Source: Pyronema omphalodes
Lineage: Eukaryota > Ascomycota > Pezizomycetes > Pezizales > Pyronemataceae
Assembly (NCBI GenBank): GCA_024516155.1
Contig: JAJJXM010000053.1
Span: 124,001-188,000, forward strand
Direction of reading: 5' to 3'
Length of the DNA: 64,000 nucleotides
Position 1 is the first letter of the stretch. Each line of letters starts with the position of its first letter. The notes beneath the pieces are model-generated. The model saw only the letters and a list, made by a program, of their open reading frames with translations. It did no database searches and was not told the origin of the DNA. Below, piece by piece: positions 1 through 10,081 of the stretch. The position numbers and the translations under genes are program-made.

Positions 1-930
1 CGCTAAGGCGCGGGAGGTGGGGGGAATTAAATTACAGACTGTTATGTCAATTTAACTTCACGTTAACTCACTTTAGAATAAGTTACTGGTTGTGACCTAA
101 AATTCTCCAAGCATATCCCTTTACATATTACGTCTCGAAAGATGACTTATAGTAGTTTAACATAAGCTTTTTCCTCTCTGAACTTATTTTTCGCCGATCG
201 TTGACTCCGGATTGGATCTCATGATGCGCAATGTGCCAAATCTCCATATATCAAAATAACAAACCACCACTTTCCTCCCACAACTTTCAAATGCTTAATC
301 AGTGATCTAATGCCACTGTCTTCACATCTATAATCTTCTTTCATTAGTCATCAAGCCCATACGTGATACCGATCGCCAAAATGAGTGATTTTCAGACTTT
401 CAACTTTATGTCGGGAGTCCGAAGTGATATTTGTATTGAAACTGAGATTTCAATTAAGGTTGAGATCCAGAAAACCGAGCGCGAAACACGACTAACAAAA
501 CGGTAGGAATTGTAAGAGAAATAGTGATGCGTAATCACAATATATGACTCGGCATTGGCGGGTGTCGAAATCGGCGTCGGCGCCAGCCGGGGGAGTTGTC
601 AGATTCGTCAAGGAAATATGGCTGTCAAACTTTGGTTTAGACCTCTTGTGAGCAGAGGGAATGATTTGATGCGGTATTGCTGACCGAAGAGTGATGAGTG
701 GCTTTTGAAATCATGTTGAAGCCTTGCTTGAAACGAGCCTCTTACCCCAGTATACCGTTCTCGGGTGTTCGATTACAACTCCAGAGACTTCAAACACATA
801 TGTTTCCTTCGCTTCAAATATTGCGTTGATCAGAGGCAAATAAAAATATAATAAGCTTCTCACTGAACAAAAAGATCAAAAAACCGAGCATCACCTAGTG
901 AGGCCTCTCAGCATCATCCGATCAAGTCAG

Positions 931-1010
931 ATGAGCGGACTCGAACCGGGGTTCGCAGACACGCTTTCCTCACCACTTCACGTTATGCAAGCCACTACAC
1001 CACGCCCACT
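931..1010 (-). ncRNA. tRNA-like pol III block, copy 1
   Basis: Read on the minus strand, the block has an A-box match (TGGTGTAGTGG) and a perfect B box (GGTTCGAGTCC). A-runs on the plus strand at 869-873 and 878-883 read as pol III T-run terminators downstream. The T and acceptor stems do not form a canonical cloverleaf, so this is tRNA-derived rather than a working tRNA. This copy differs from the others by a few bases in the middle of the block. Transcription is inferred only from the promoter elements. Confidence 0.6.
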
Positions 1011-1655
1011 CGGCAGTTATCGGTATGGACAGCAGGCGGTATTTATGTTGCAAGGGTCGAAGTGGTCCTGTGTCTAGAGCGGCTCTGTTGGGGCTTATAT
1101 TGCACGAAGAATGTCAGAGTGCGTCCGTAGATGCGTCTCGTGAACTTAGAATATATGTATTGTAATGTGGGATCACTTCAGAGGGGATAGAACTCGGCAT
1201 AAGAAGATGGGGGAGGTTGAAAGCAGCTTTGGTACATGCACAATCACTCGAATTGCCGCATGTCCCGCCGCGCTGCAACGCCCCGCCAACTCTGCAATAT
1301 CACTCCAAATCGGAGGAGTTGCCAGAGTTATCAAGGATATATGGTTGAAAAACATTGGTGTAGACCTGCTGTGAGCAGATAGACTAATGTTATGAAGCGG
1401 CGTTGCTAGAAGAGGAGTGGTAATTGACGTTGGGTACATTGTTGATGCCATACTGATGATGAGCCTTCACCCTGAGTATGCCGGTATCGAGTGTTCGATT
1501 ACAACCCCAGAGACTCCAAACACATATCTTGCCTTCGCCTTGCAAATAATATTAATGTGAGAAAATAAAATATAATAAGCTTCTCACTTAATAAAAAAAG
1601 TGAACATCCGAGCGTCGCGCTGGTTAGGCCTCTCAGCATCATCTGATCAAGTCAG

Positions 1656-1735
1656 ATGAGCGGACTCGAACCGGGGTTCGCAGACACGCTTTCCTCACCA
1701 CTTCAAGTTGTATAAGCCACTACACCAGGCAGACC
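1656..1735 (-). ncRNA. tRNA-like pol III block, copy 2
   Basis: Same block as copy 1 with intact A and B boxes on the minus strand. An A7 run on the plus strand at 1593-1599 is a T7 terminator on the transcribed strand. It lies in module B2, which here directly follows B1 without an A module. Confidence 0.6.
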
Positions 1736-2039
1736 CGGAGTTGTATGTATGGACAGCAGGCAGTATTTATTTTGCAAGGGTCGAAATCGCCCTGCGCTTA
1801 GTGCGGCTCAGATGGGGATCATTATGGGACGGAAAGTGATAGGGGGCGTGATTTTGGAAGTTTTGTAGACTTGCAGTATATAGATTATGATAAGAGATGG
1901 CTCAATTTTGGATAGGCCACGGCAGAAAGGGGTGGGCTTTTGTGAGCGGCTTTGGCTATATATATATACACCCGGAATCACTCGAATAGCCGCATGCTCC
2001 GCCGCGCAGCATGCACCTTCCCAACCTTGTAATATCATC

Positions 2040-2302
2040 ATAACGTATCTTCTACATTCAGTAAAACTTTAGTTTCAAAAATTACTGCATCTCCGTTGAA
2101 TTTTCCTCAGTCCACCCTAAACTCATCATACCATTGTATGGGCTGTCCCCCATTTCTGCCGTCCCAACCCCATTTCCTCCATCCTCCATGTACCACACCT
2201 CCCCTAGCTAAGTCTCAAACTTCGGAAGGAGACGTTACAGACAGCACCAATGCAAACAGAAGGAAACACTTGGAACAAACCCTAGGGTATCCAATGCTGT
2301 GA
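2040..2302. repeat. Module C, copy with conserved short frame
   Basis: A ~260-bp block shared with 3390-3648, 4690-4962 and 16000-16279. On the plus strand all four copies keep one frame open that ends at the same stop after residues resembling QTLGYPML. The opposite strand also has an open stretch. No known family is recognised, and coding is not established. Confidence 0.6.
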
Positions 2303-2444
2303 CTCGTTTTGATACCTATGATTCATAGTGGAATATCCAAGGCGCAAAGGTCTGGTAGAGAAGTCCGGTATTTAAAGTGCATTCGACACCTAGACTTATT
2401 CGACCAGCAAGTTGGACAAAACACTTACGGTAAGCTGACAAATA

Positions 2445-2535
2445 GCTATTTATTATACTGTATAATTCCGGTTATACTGTAGAATGCCTGTTATACAGTA
2501 GAATTCCTGTTATACTGTGTAATTCTAGTTGTCCA
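2445..2535. repeat. ~20-bp minisatellite in module C2
   Basis: Four to five imperfect copies of a unit like gttatactgtagaattcct. The same minisatellite is at 3786-3866 in module C3. It follows the conserved C-block frame. Confidence 0.7.
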
Positions 2536-2995
2536 GGTGATTATGGCTTGGATTGACTCGGAGGTCAAGCGATATATAATCGAAAATCGTAGATTGAGGT
2601 GTTTGGGTAAGATACGGGTCGACGGGGTCGTAATCTGAATTAACTAATCACCAGGAGATGGAGAGGAGATATAAATTTTAAAGTATGGCATGGACCTGCT
2701 GCGAGCATATAGAGAGATTTCATATTATTGGCGTTGCTGCGGAACAGTGATAATGAAGTTTGCATACTGTGTTGCTGCCATTCTAATGATCGTTGATGAG
2801 TCTCTTAACCTGAGCATACAGTCCCTGGATGTTCAATTACAACCCCCGCTAACTCTCGACACAAATACTTCCTTCGCTTAAAATATGGTATTAACCTGAA
2901 AAAATTAAAATATAATAAGCATCTCACTTAACAAAAAAGTTATACAGCCGAGCATCGCGCTAGTGGGGCCTCTCAGCATCATCCGATCAAGTCAG

Positions 2996-3075
2996 ATGAG
3001 CGGACTCGAACCGGGGTTCGCAGACACGCTTTCCTCACCACTTCAAGTTATACAAGCCACTACACCAGGCACACT
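2996..3075 (-). ncRNA. tRNA-like pol III block, copy 3
   Basis: A and B boxes are intact on the minus strand. The T-run terminator is an A6 run on the plus strand at 2933-2938. The adjacent 7-bp hairpin (CATCTGA/TCAGATG) seen in copies 2, 6 and 7 carries a mismatch here. Confidence 0.6.
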
Positions 3076-3389
3076 CGGCAGTTATCTGTAGGAACAGCAA
3101 GCTGTATTTATGTTGCAGGGGTTGAAATCGCCCTGCGCTTAGTGCGGCTCTGATGGGACTTATCGATCGTGGAACGGAAAGTTATAGGGAGTGTCAGTTT
3201 GTAAGCTTTCTAGACTTGGAATATGTGAATTGCAATGACGGATGGCTCAAGTTTGGATAGGACGCGCATAAGAAGGTGTGAGCACTTCAGGCCGGCATCT
3301 TCGGTACATGTGGGATCACTCGGGCAGCCGCATGCGCCGCCGCGCCGCCCGCCACGCAACACCTTCCTAACCTTGAAATATTACTACAA

Positions 3390-3648
3390 TTCATCTTCTA
3401 CACTCACAGAAAATACAAAACTAAAAAGCACTGCATCTCCGTTGAATTTTCCTCAGTCCACCCTAAACTCATCACACCATTGCATCGGCTGCACCCCATT
3501 TCTGCCGTTCGAACCCTGTTTCCTCTATCCTCCATGTTCCACGCCTCCCCTAGATAAGTCTCAAACTTCGGAAAGAGACGGTACAGACAGCACCAATGCA
3601 AACCGAAGAAAAATCTTGGAACAAACCCTAGGTTTGACAATGCTGTGA
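3390..3648. repeat. Module C, second copy
   Basis: Same block and same plus-strand frame as 2040-2302. In this copy the frame is open further upstream, from 3235, through the end of module B. Confidence 0.6.
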
Positions 3649-3785
3649 CTCGTTTTGATATCTATGATTCATACTGTAATATACAAGGCGCAAAGGTGTG
3701 GTACAGCAGTCCGGTATTTAGAGTGCATTCTGATTCGACCAGCAAATTGGACAAAACACTTACGGTAAGCTGACAAATAGCTATT

Positions 3786-3866
3786 TGTTATACTGTATAA
3801 TTCCGGTTATACTGTAGAATTCCTGTTATACTGTAGAATTCCTGTTATACTGTATAATTCCTGTTA
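3786..3866. repeat. ~20-bp minisatellite in module C3
   Basis: Same unit as 2445-2535. The two arrays share spacing to the flanking module but differ in single bases. Confidence 0.7.
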
Positions 3867-4312
3867 TCCAGGTTATTATGGCTTGCGTTGACTGGCAGGT
3901 GAGGAGGTATATAATCGAAAATCGAAGATTGAGGTGTTTGGGTAACATGCGGGTCGTAATCTGGATTAACTAATGACCAGGAGATGGAGAGGAGATGTAG
4001 ATATTAAACTATGGCGTAGACCTTCCGTGAGCATATAAACTGCGTTTGTGTTATTGGCGTTGCTGCGGAAGAGTGATAATGAAGTTATGATACTGTATTG
4101 CTGCCGTACTGATAATGAGCCTTCACTCCGAGTATGCCAATCGAGTGTTCGGTTACAACCCCACAGACTTAAAACACATATCCTTTTTCTGCTTAAAATA
4201 TTGCGTATATCAGAGAAAAATAAAAATATAATAAGCTTCTCGCCTAACAAAAAAAATCAAAAAGCCGAGCATCGCGCTGGCGAGGCCTCCCAGCATCATC
4301 TAATCAAGTCAG

Positions 4313-4392
4313 ATGAGCGGACTCGAACCGGGGTTCGCAGACACGCTTTCCTCTCCACTTCAAGTTATGCAAGCCACTACACCAGGGACACT
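4313..4392 (-). ncRNA. tRNA-like pol III block, copy 4
   Basis: A and B boxes are intact on the minus strand. It has the longest terminator of the set, an A8 run on the plus strand at 4249-4256. Confidence 0.6.
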
Positions 4393-4689
4393 CCGCAGTT
4401 ATGTGAATGAATAGCAGGCTGTATCTATGTTGCAAGGGTTGAAATCGCCCTGCGCTAAGCTCGGCTGTTCTGAGGCCTATCATGAAACGGAAAGTGACAG
4501 GGAGTGTCAGTTTATAAGATTTCTAGACTTGGGATATGTGGATTGCAATGACGGATGGCTCAAGTTTGGATAGCATGCGGCATAAGAAGGTGTGAGCGGT
4601 TGAGGCCGGCAGCTTCGGTACATGTGTGATCACTCGAATGGCCGCATGCTCCGCCGCGCCGCCCGCCGCGCAAAACCTTCCTGACCTTG

Positions 4690-4962
4690 AAATATTACTA
4701 CAACTCATCTTCAACACCCATAGAAAATGCAAACCTAAGAAGCACTGCATCTTCATTGAATTTTCCTTGGTCCATTCTAAACTTACCACACCATGGCATC
4801 GGCTGCCCACCATTTCTGTCCTCCCGGCCCCAATTCCTTTGTCCTCCAAGTCTCACACCTCCCCTAGCCAAGTATCAAACTTGTGAAAGAGACGTCATAG
4901 ACGGCGTCAATGCAAATAGAAGGAATCTCTTGGAACGAACCCTAGGGTATCCAATGCTGTGA
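4690..4962. repeat. Module C, third copy
   Basis: Same block and frame, ending in residues GYPML then stop. After 4980 the array is interrupted by about 430 bp of unrelated sequence that includes a pyrimidine tract. Confidence 0.6.
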
Positions 4963-5283
4963 GTGGTTTTCTTGCATTCATAACTGTTTTCCAGGTGTGT
5001 GCACAATGAGTCACTCTGCGCTTACCAGACTCATCCTTCACTGCCTCTACACTATTTTTCTAGACGTCTCACTGGTTCACCTTTCCTTCCTACGCTGCTC
5101 CTCCCGCCATGCATGACCTTTCGCTTCTCTATCCGGCTCCCGTCATATAATAAAGCCAGTCGTCTTTGGAAATCATCTCCTTCGTCGACCCGATGCTTAT
5201 GATATATCTCTGCTCTATTCTTGATTACAGGAGGAATTCTCTTTTTCCGCCTCTTTGTCGAAGCTTTTAGGTCCTTTCTCCTT

Positions 5284-5381
5284 TTGTGATTCTTTTTCCT
5301 TCCTTTTTCTTCTTTTTTCTTCACTCTTCTTCTTCTTTTTTCTTCTTTCCTCTTCTTTTTTCTTCTTTTTTCTTCTTTTGA
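5284..5381. repeat. Pyrimidine tract (TTC/TTTTTTC)n
   Basis: Almost uninterrupted C/T on the plus strand. It sits in the unrelated insert between modules C4 and A5. Confidence 0.8.
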
Positions 5382-6135
5382 AAGTCACATGGCTCCGAGT
5401 TTGACGTCGAGATTAGGCTCTTTATATGTAATGACTTGCGTTTTTATGTAGTATAGCCGCCGGCCGGGATTTTGACTTTGATAAGCGCTAAGGCGTGGCC
5501 GGGTGCTGAGTCTGGGGAATCAAAATACAATATTGTATGTAACTATAACCTTACGTTCAGTCTTTTTACAATAAGTAATTTGAAGACTGCTTTGTTTTAT
5601 GAATATCACGTGTAATGATTGTTGTGGCCTAAGATTATATAAAAATATCTCTTAACATATCGCGTCTCGAAAGATAGCTTACAGCAGGTTAACGTGGGCT
5701 TCTTTGATTTCAAACTTATTTTTCACCGATAGTTGACCATTGATCATTGATCTCATGATGTTCAACGCGCCGAATTTCTATATATCAAAGTAATGAACCA
5801 CAAATCTCAAATATGTAATCAGTAATCTAATTGCTCTATCTCCTCCACAATTGCTCATTCATAAGCTCCTGTCAGCAGCCATGAAGCCCATCGGTAATAC
5901 TGATGGTCAACGACGAGTTGTTTTCAAAGTTATAACTTGTAACTTCTAAATTAATACCGCCTGACCACAAGTACATTTTTTGACTGAGATTTCTATCAGT
6001 ATTAAGAAAACCGATTACAAAGAAAAACCGATTAAAAAAGCGGTTGAAATTGTATGAGAAATAGTGATTGGTAATCACAATATATGACTCGGTATTGACG
6101 GCTGTCGAAACTAACGTCAGCGTCAGTCGGAGGAG

Positions 6136-6433
6136 CGTCACGGTAATACGGTAATGGAGAGGGGAGGGGGGGGGGGGGGGGGGAGGATAGGGATTATCTC
6201 GAAATTTGGCGATCTTTCGTGGGTTTGGGGGAATCTTTTACAATGGGACATGGGCTTTGTTTCTTCTTTTGGCGGTTGCGGGTGTAGGAGACAGGGGAGC
6301 CTCATCAGGTGGCTCTGGTTACGAGGACAGAGATTTTTTGGGTTTTTGTTAATGTCTTACATAGGCTCATCAGGCCTCGGTCTGAGTATGATTAAAATCA
6401 AATCAAATCAAATCAAATCAAATCAAATCAAAT
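6136..6433 (+). mobile_element. 5'-truncated Tad-like LINE, second family
   Basis: A 298-bp insertion inside module A5/B5. It starts in a G-rich stretch containing an ~18-nt G run. It ends in 'tatgattaaaatcaaatc' followed by about six more AAATC units, the same 3' end type as the full-length LINE at 9949-15986. Shared 3'-UTR motifs are 'gagacaggggagcc'-like, 'cgaggaca' and 'aggcctcg'. The body is otherwise divergent, so this is a different subfamily. A 15-bp duplication flanks it: cgtcagtcggaggag (6121-6135) and cgtcaatcggaggag (6434-6448), with one mismatch, indicating an older insertion. Removing the element and one duplicate restores the module junction seen in the other copies. Confidence 0.85.
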
Positions 6434-6769
6434 CGTCAATCGGAGGAGTTGCCAGAGTTGTCAAGGACATTTGGCTGTCGAACATTGGTATAGGACTGCT
6501 GTTGTGAAGCGGCATTGCTAGAAGAGGAGTGATAATTGACATTGGGTCTAGTGTTGATGCCATACTGATAATGAGCCTCTTACCCCCAGTATACCGTTCT
6601 CGGGTGTCTAATTACGACCCCCGTCAACTCTCAACACAAATCCTTCCTTCACCTAGAATCCGATACTAACCCTCGAAAATAAAACACAATAAGCTTCTCA
6701 CTTAATAAAAAAATTAAACATCCGAGCATCGCGCTGGTAAGGCCTCCCAGCATCATCTGAGCAAGTCAG

Positions 6770-6849
6770 ATGAGCGGACTCGAACCGGGGTTCGCAGACA
6801 CGCTTTCCTCACCACTTCAAGTTGTATAAGCCACTACGCCAGGTAGACT
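6770..6849 (-). ncRNA. tRNA-like pol III block, copy 5
   Basis: The B box is intact. The A-box complement carries one change (ccactacgcca instead of ccactacacca). The T-run is an A7 run on the plus strand at 6707-6713. Confidence 0.55.
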
Positions 6850-8182
6850 CGGAAGATGTCTGAATGAGAAGCAGGCCGTATCTATGTTGCAAGGGTTGAA
6901 GTGGTCCTAGTGCACGTGTCTAGAGCGGCTTTGATATGGCACTTATTGTGGGACGGAAAATGATAGGGAGTGTCAGTTTATAAGCCTTCTAGATTGGAAT
7001 TTTAATGACGGATGACTTAATAGTGATAGGACGCGGCATAAGAAGGTGTGAGCGGTTGAGGCCGGCATCTTCGGTACATGTGTGATCAGTCGAATGGCCG
7101 CATATAGTATCTGGGTGTTAAAAGTTGGGGATAGGTTCTTGGTATGTAATGACCTGCGTTGCCATGTATCATAGTCGTCGGCATTCTTACTTTGATAAGC
7201 TGGCTAAGGCGCGAGAGGTGGGTGGGATGAAAGTACAAACTGTTATGGCAATTTAACTTCACGTTAAATCTATTTAGAATAAGTGACTTGATGTCAGCTT
7301 TCGTTTGTGAATCGCCCGTAGACCGATTGTTGTGACCTAAGATTCTGCAAGCGTATCCCTTTACATATTGCGTCTCGAAAGATGACTTATAGTAGTTTAA
7401 CATAAGCTTTTTCCTCTCTGAACTTATTTTTTGCCGATAGTTTACTCCGGATTGGATCTCATGATGCGCAATGTGCCAAATCTCCATATATCAAAATAAC
7501 AAACCACCACTTTCCTCCCACAACTTTCAAATGCTCAATCAGTGATCTAATGCCACTGTCTCCGCATCTATAATCTTCTTTCATTAGTCATCAAGCCCAT
7601 ACGTGATACCAATGGCCAAAATGAGTGATTCTCAGACTTCTAACTTTGTGTTGGGAATACGAAGTGCTATTTTCATTGCGATTGGGCTTGTGATTGAAAT
7701 GAAGATCAAGAAAACCGATCGCAAAACACGATCAACAGAACGGTAGGGATTGTAAGAGAAATAGTGATTGATAATCATGATATATGACTCGGCATTGGCG
7801 GGTGTCGAAATCGGCGTCGCCGTCAGCCGGAGGAGTTGTCACATTTGTCAAAGAAATATGATTATTAAACTTCGGCGTAGCTTGGCGTAGACCTGCTGTG
7901 AGCGGATGGACGGAATGGATGCGGTATTTCTAACCGAAGAATGATGGGTGACTTTTGAAACCGTGTTGAAGCCTTGCTTGAAACTACTCTCTTACCCCCA
8001 GTATACCGTTCTCGGGTGTTCGATTAGAACCCCAGAGACTTAAAACACATGTGCTTTTTCCGCTTAAAATATTGCGTGTATCCGAGAAAAATAAGAATAT
8101 AATAAGCTTCTCACTTAATAAAAAAAGTGAACATCCGAGCATCGCGCTGGTTAGGCCTCTCAGCATCATCTGATCAAGTCAG

Positions 8183-8262
8183 ATGAGCGGACTCGAACCG
8201 GGGTTCGCAGACACGCTTTCCTCACCACTTCAAGTTATACAAGCCACTACACCAGGTACACT
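8183..8262 (-). ncRNA. tRNA-like pol III block, copy 6
   Basis: A and B boxes are intact, and an A7 run at 8120-8126 gives the terminator. A predicted transcript starting just upstream of the A box would be about 145 nt. It would include the hairpin CATCTGA-cttga-TCAGATG directly downstream of the B box. Confidence 0.6.
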
Positions 8263-9580
8263 CGGCAGTTATCTGTATGAACAGCAAGCTGTATATATGT
8301 TGCAAGGGTTGAAGTGGTCCTGCATCTAGAGCGGCTCTGATGGGGTTTGTTATGGGACGGAAAGTGATTGGGAGTGTCAGTTTATAAGCTTTCTAGACTT
8401 GGGATATGTGGATTGCGATGACGGATGAATTAAGAGTGATATGATGCGGCATAAGAAGGTGTGAGCGGTTGAGGCCGGCATCATCGATACATGTGTGATC
8501 ACTCGAATGGCCGCATATAGGTTTTGGGTGTTAGAAGTTGGGGGTTAGGTTCTTCGTATGTAATTACCTGCGTTGCCATGTCTCATAGTCGTCGGCATTT
8601 GTACTTGATAAGCTGGCTAAGGCGCGAGAGGTGGGTGGGATGAAAGTACAAACTGTTATGGCAATTTAACTTCACGTTAAATCTATTTAGAATAAGCTAT
8701 TTGATGACAGCTTTCATTTGTCAATCGACCGTAGAATGATTGTTGTGACCTAAGATTCTGCAAGCGTATCCCTTTACATATTGCGTCTCGAAAGATGAAT
8801 TACAGTAGGTTAACATAAGAGTTTTCCCTTTCGAACTTATTTTTCACCTATAGTTGACTCCGGATTGGTTCTCATGATGCGCAATGTGCCAAATTTCCAT
8901 ATATCAAAATAACAAACCACCACTTTCCTCCCACCACTTTTAAATGCTTAATCAGTGACCCAATGCCACTATCTCCACATCTATAATGTTCTTTCATTAG
9001 TCATCAAGCCCATACGTGATACCGATCGCCAAAATGAGTGATTTTCAGACTTCTAACTTTGTGTTGGGAATACGAAGTGCTATTTTCATTGAGACTGGGC
9101 TTGCGATTGAAATGAAGATCAAGAAAACCGATCGCAAAACACGATCAAGAGAACGGTAGGGATTGTGAGAGAAATAATGATGGATAATCATGATATATGA
9201 CTCGGCATTGGCGGGTGTCGAAATCGGCGTCGGCGCCAGCCGGGGGAGTTGTCGGATTTGTCAAGGAGATATGGCTGTCAAACTTCAGTGTAGACTTGCT
9301 GTGAGCGGATGGACTGACCTGATGCGGTATTGCTAACCAAAGAGTGATGAGTGACTTTTTAGACCGTGTCGAAGCCTTGCTCAAAACGAGTCTCTTACCC
9401 CCAGTATGCCGGTCTCGAGTGTTCAATTACAACCCCCGTCAACTCTCAACACAAATCCTTCCTTCACCTAGAATCCGATATTAACCCTCGAAAATAAAAC
9501 ACAATAAGCTTCTCACTTAACAAAAAGTTAAAAAGCCGAGAATCGCTGGTAAGGCCCTCAGCATCATCTGATCAAGTCAG

Positions 9581-9660
9581 ATGAGCGGACTCGAACCGGG
9601 GTTCGCAGACACGCTTTCCTCACCACTTCAAGTTGTATAAGCCACTACACCAGGCGGACT
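9581..9660 (-). ncRNA. tRNA-like pol III block, copy 7
   Basis: A and B boxes are intact, with a short terminator (A5 at 9522-9526, then a second A5 at 9530-9534 on the plus strand). This copy lies in the unit split 290 bp further on by the full-length LINE. Confidence 0.6.
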
Positions 9661-9934
9661 CGGCAGTTATCTGTATGGACAGCAGGCAGTATTTATTTTG
9701 CAAGGGTTGAAATCGCCCTGCGCTTAGTGCGGCTCTGATGGGGTTTGTTATGGGAAGGAAAGTGATAGGGGGTGTGATTTTGGAAGTTTTGTAGGCTTGC
9801 GGTATATAGATTATGATAAGAGATGACTTAAGAGTAATAGGACGCGGCAGAAAAGGGTGGGCTTTTAACAGCGGCTTTGCGTATACATGCGGAATCACTC
9901 GAATAGCCGCATGCTCCGCTGCGCCGCCCGCCGC

Positions 9935-9948
9935 GCAAGACCTTACCA
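9935..9948. repeat. Target-site duplication, left
   Basis: gcaagaccttacca, identical to 15987-16000. It flanks the full-length LINE and lies at the end of array module B7. Confidence 0.95.
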
Positions 9949-10081
9949 CCACCACACCACTTCGGCGCTAAATCAACGCCAACTTTCTCGCTTAAATTTC
10001 CTGATTAGGAAATCGTACAGAATTCTCACGGCCTCACCGCCCCACCCACCCACGGCCCTGGCCTCACCACGGCCCTCTGGC

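Larger units (their letters stand above)
1..9934. repeat. Mosaic tandem array of A, B and C modules
   Basis: The region is a degenerate tandem array without host genes. Module A begins near 'gctaaggcg' (2, 5487, 7204, 8619). Module B runs from about 'ggaggagttg' through the tRNA-like block to a GC-rich end near 'gcatgctccgc'. Module C is a ~300-600 bp block starting near 'accttcctaacctt'. As I read it the order is A1-B1 (1-1290), B2-C2 (1312-2660), B3-C3 (2670-3985), B4-C4 (3990-4980), unrelated sequence (4980-5415), A5-B5 (5415-7105, interrupted by a LINE fragment), A6-B6 (7105-8520) and A7-B7 (8520-9934). C7 resumes at 15987 after the LINE. Spacing of the tRNA-like blocks is 725, 1340, 1317, 2457, 1413 and 1398 bp. 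Module boundaries are approximate. Confidence 0.85.

Noticed and set aside
931..1010. Functional tRNA gene for the seven tRNA-like blocks
   Set aside because: A and B boxes fit, but T and acceptor stems do not pair and no convincing anticodon arm forms, unlike the clean tRNA-Thr at 32845.
7086..7487. 133-codon minus-strand frame
   Set aside because: It spans the junction of two array units and is not open in the sister copies.
1..9934. CRISPR-like array
   Set aside because: Eukaryotic DNA with a period of over 1 kb and no short repeat-spacer pattern; these are long tandem modules.
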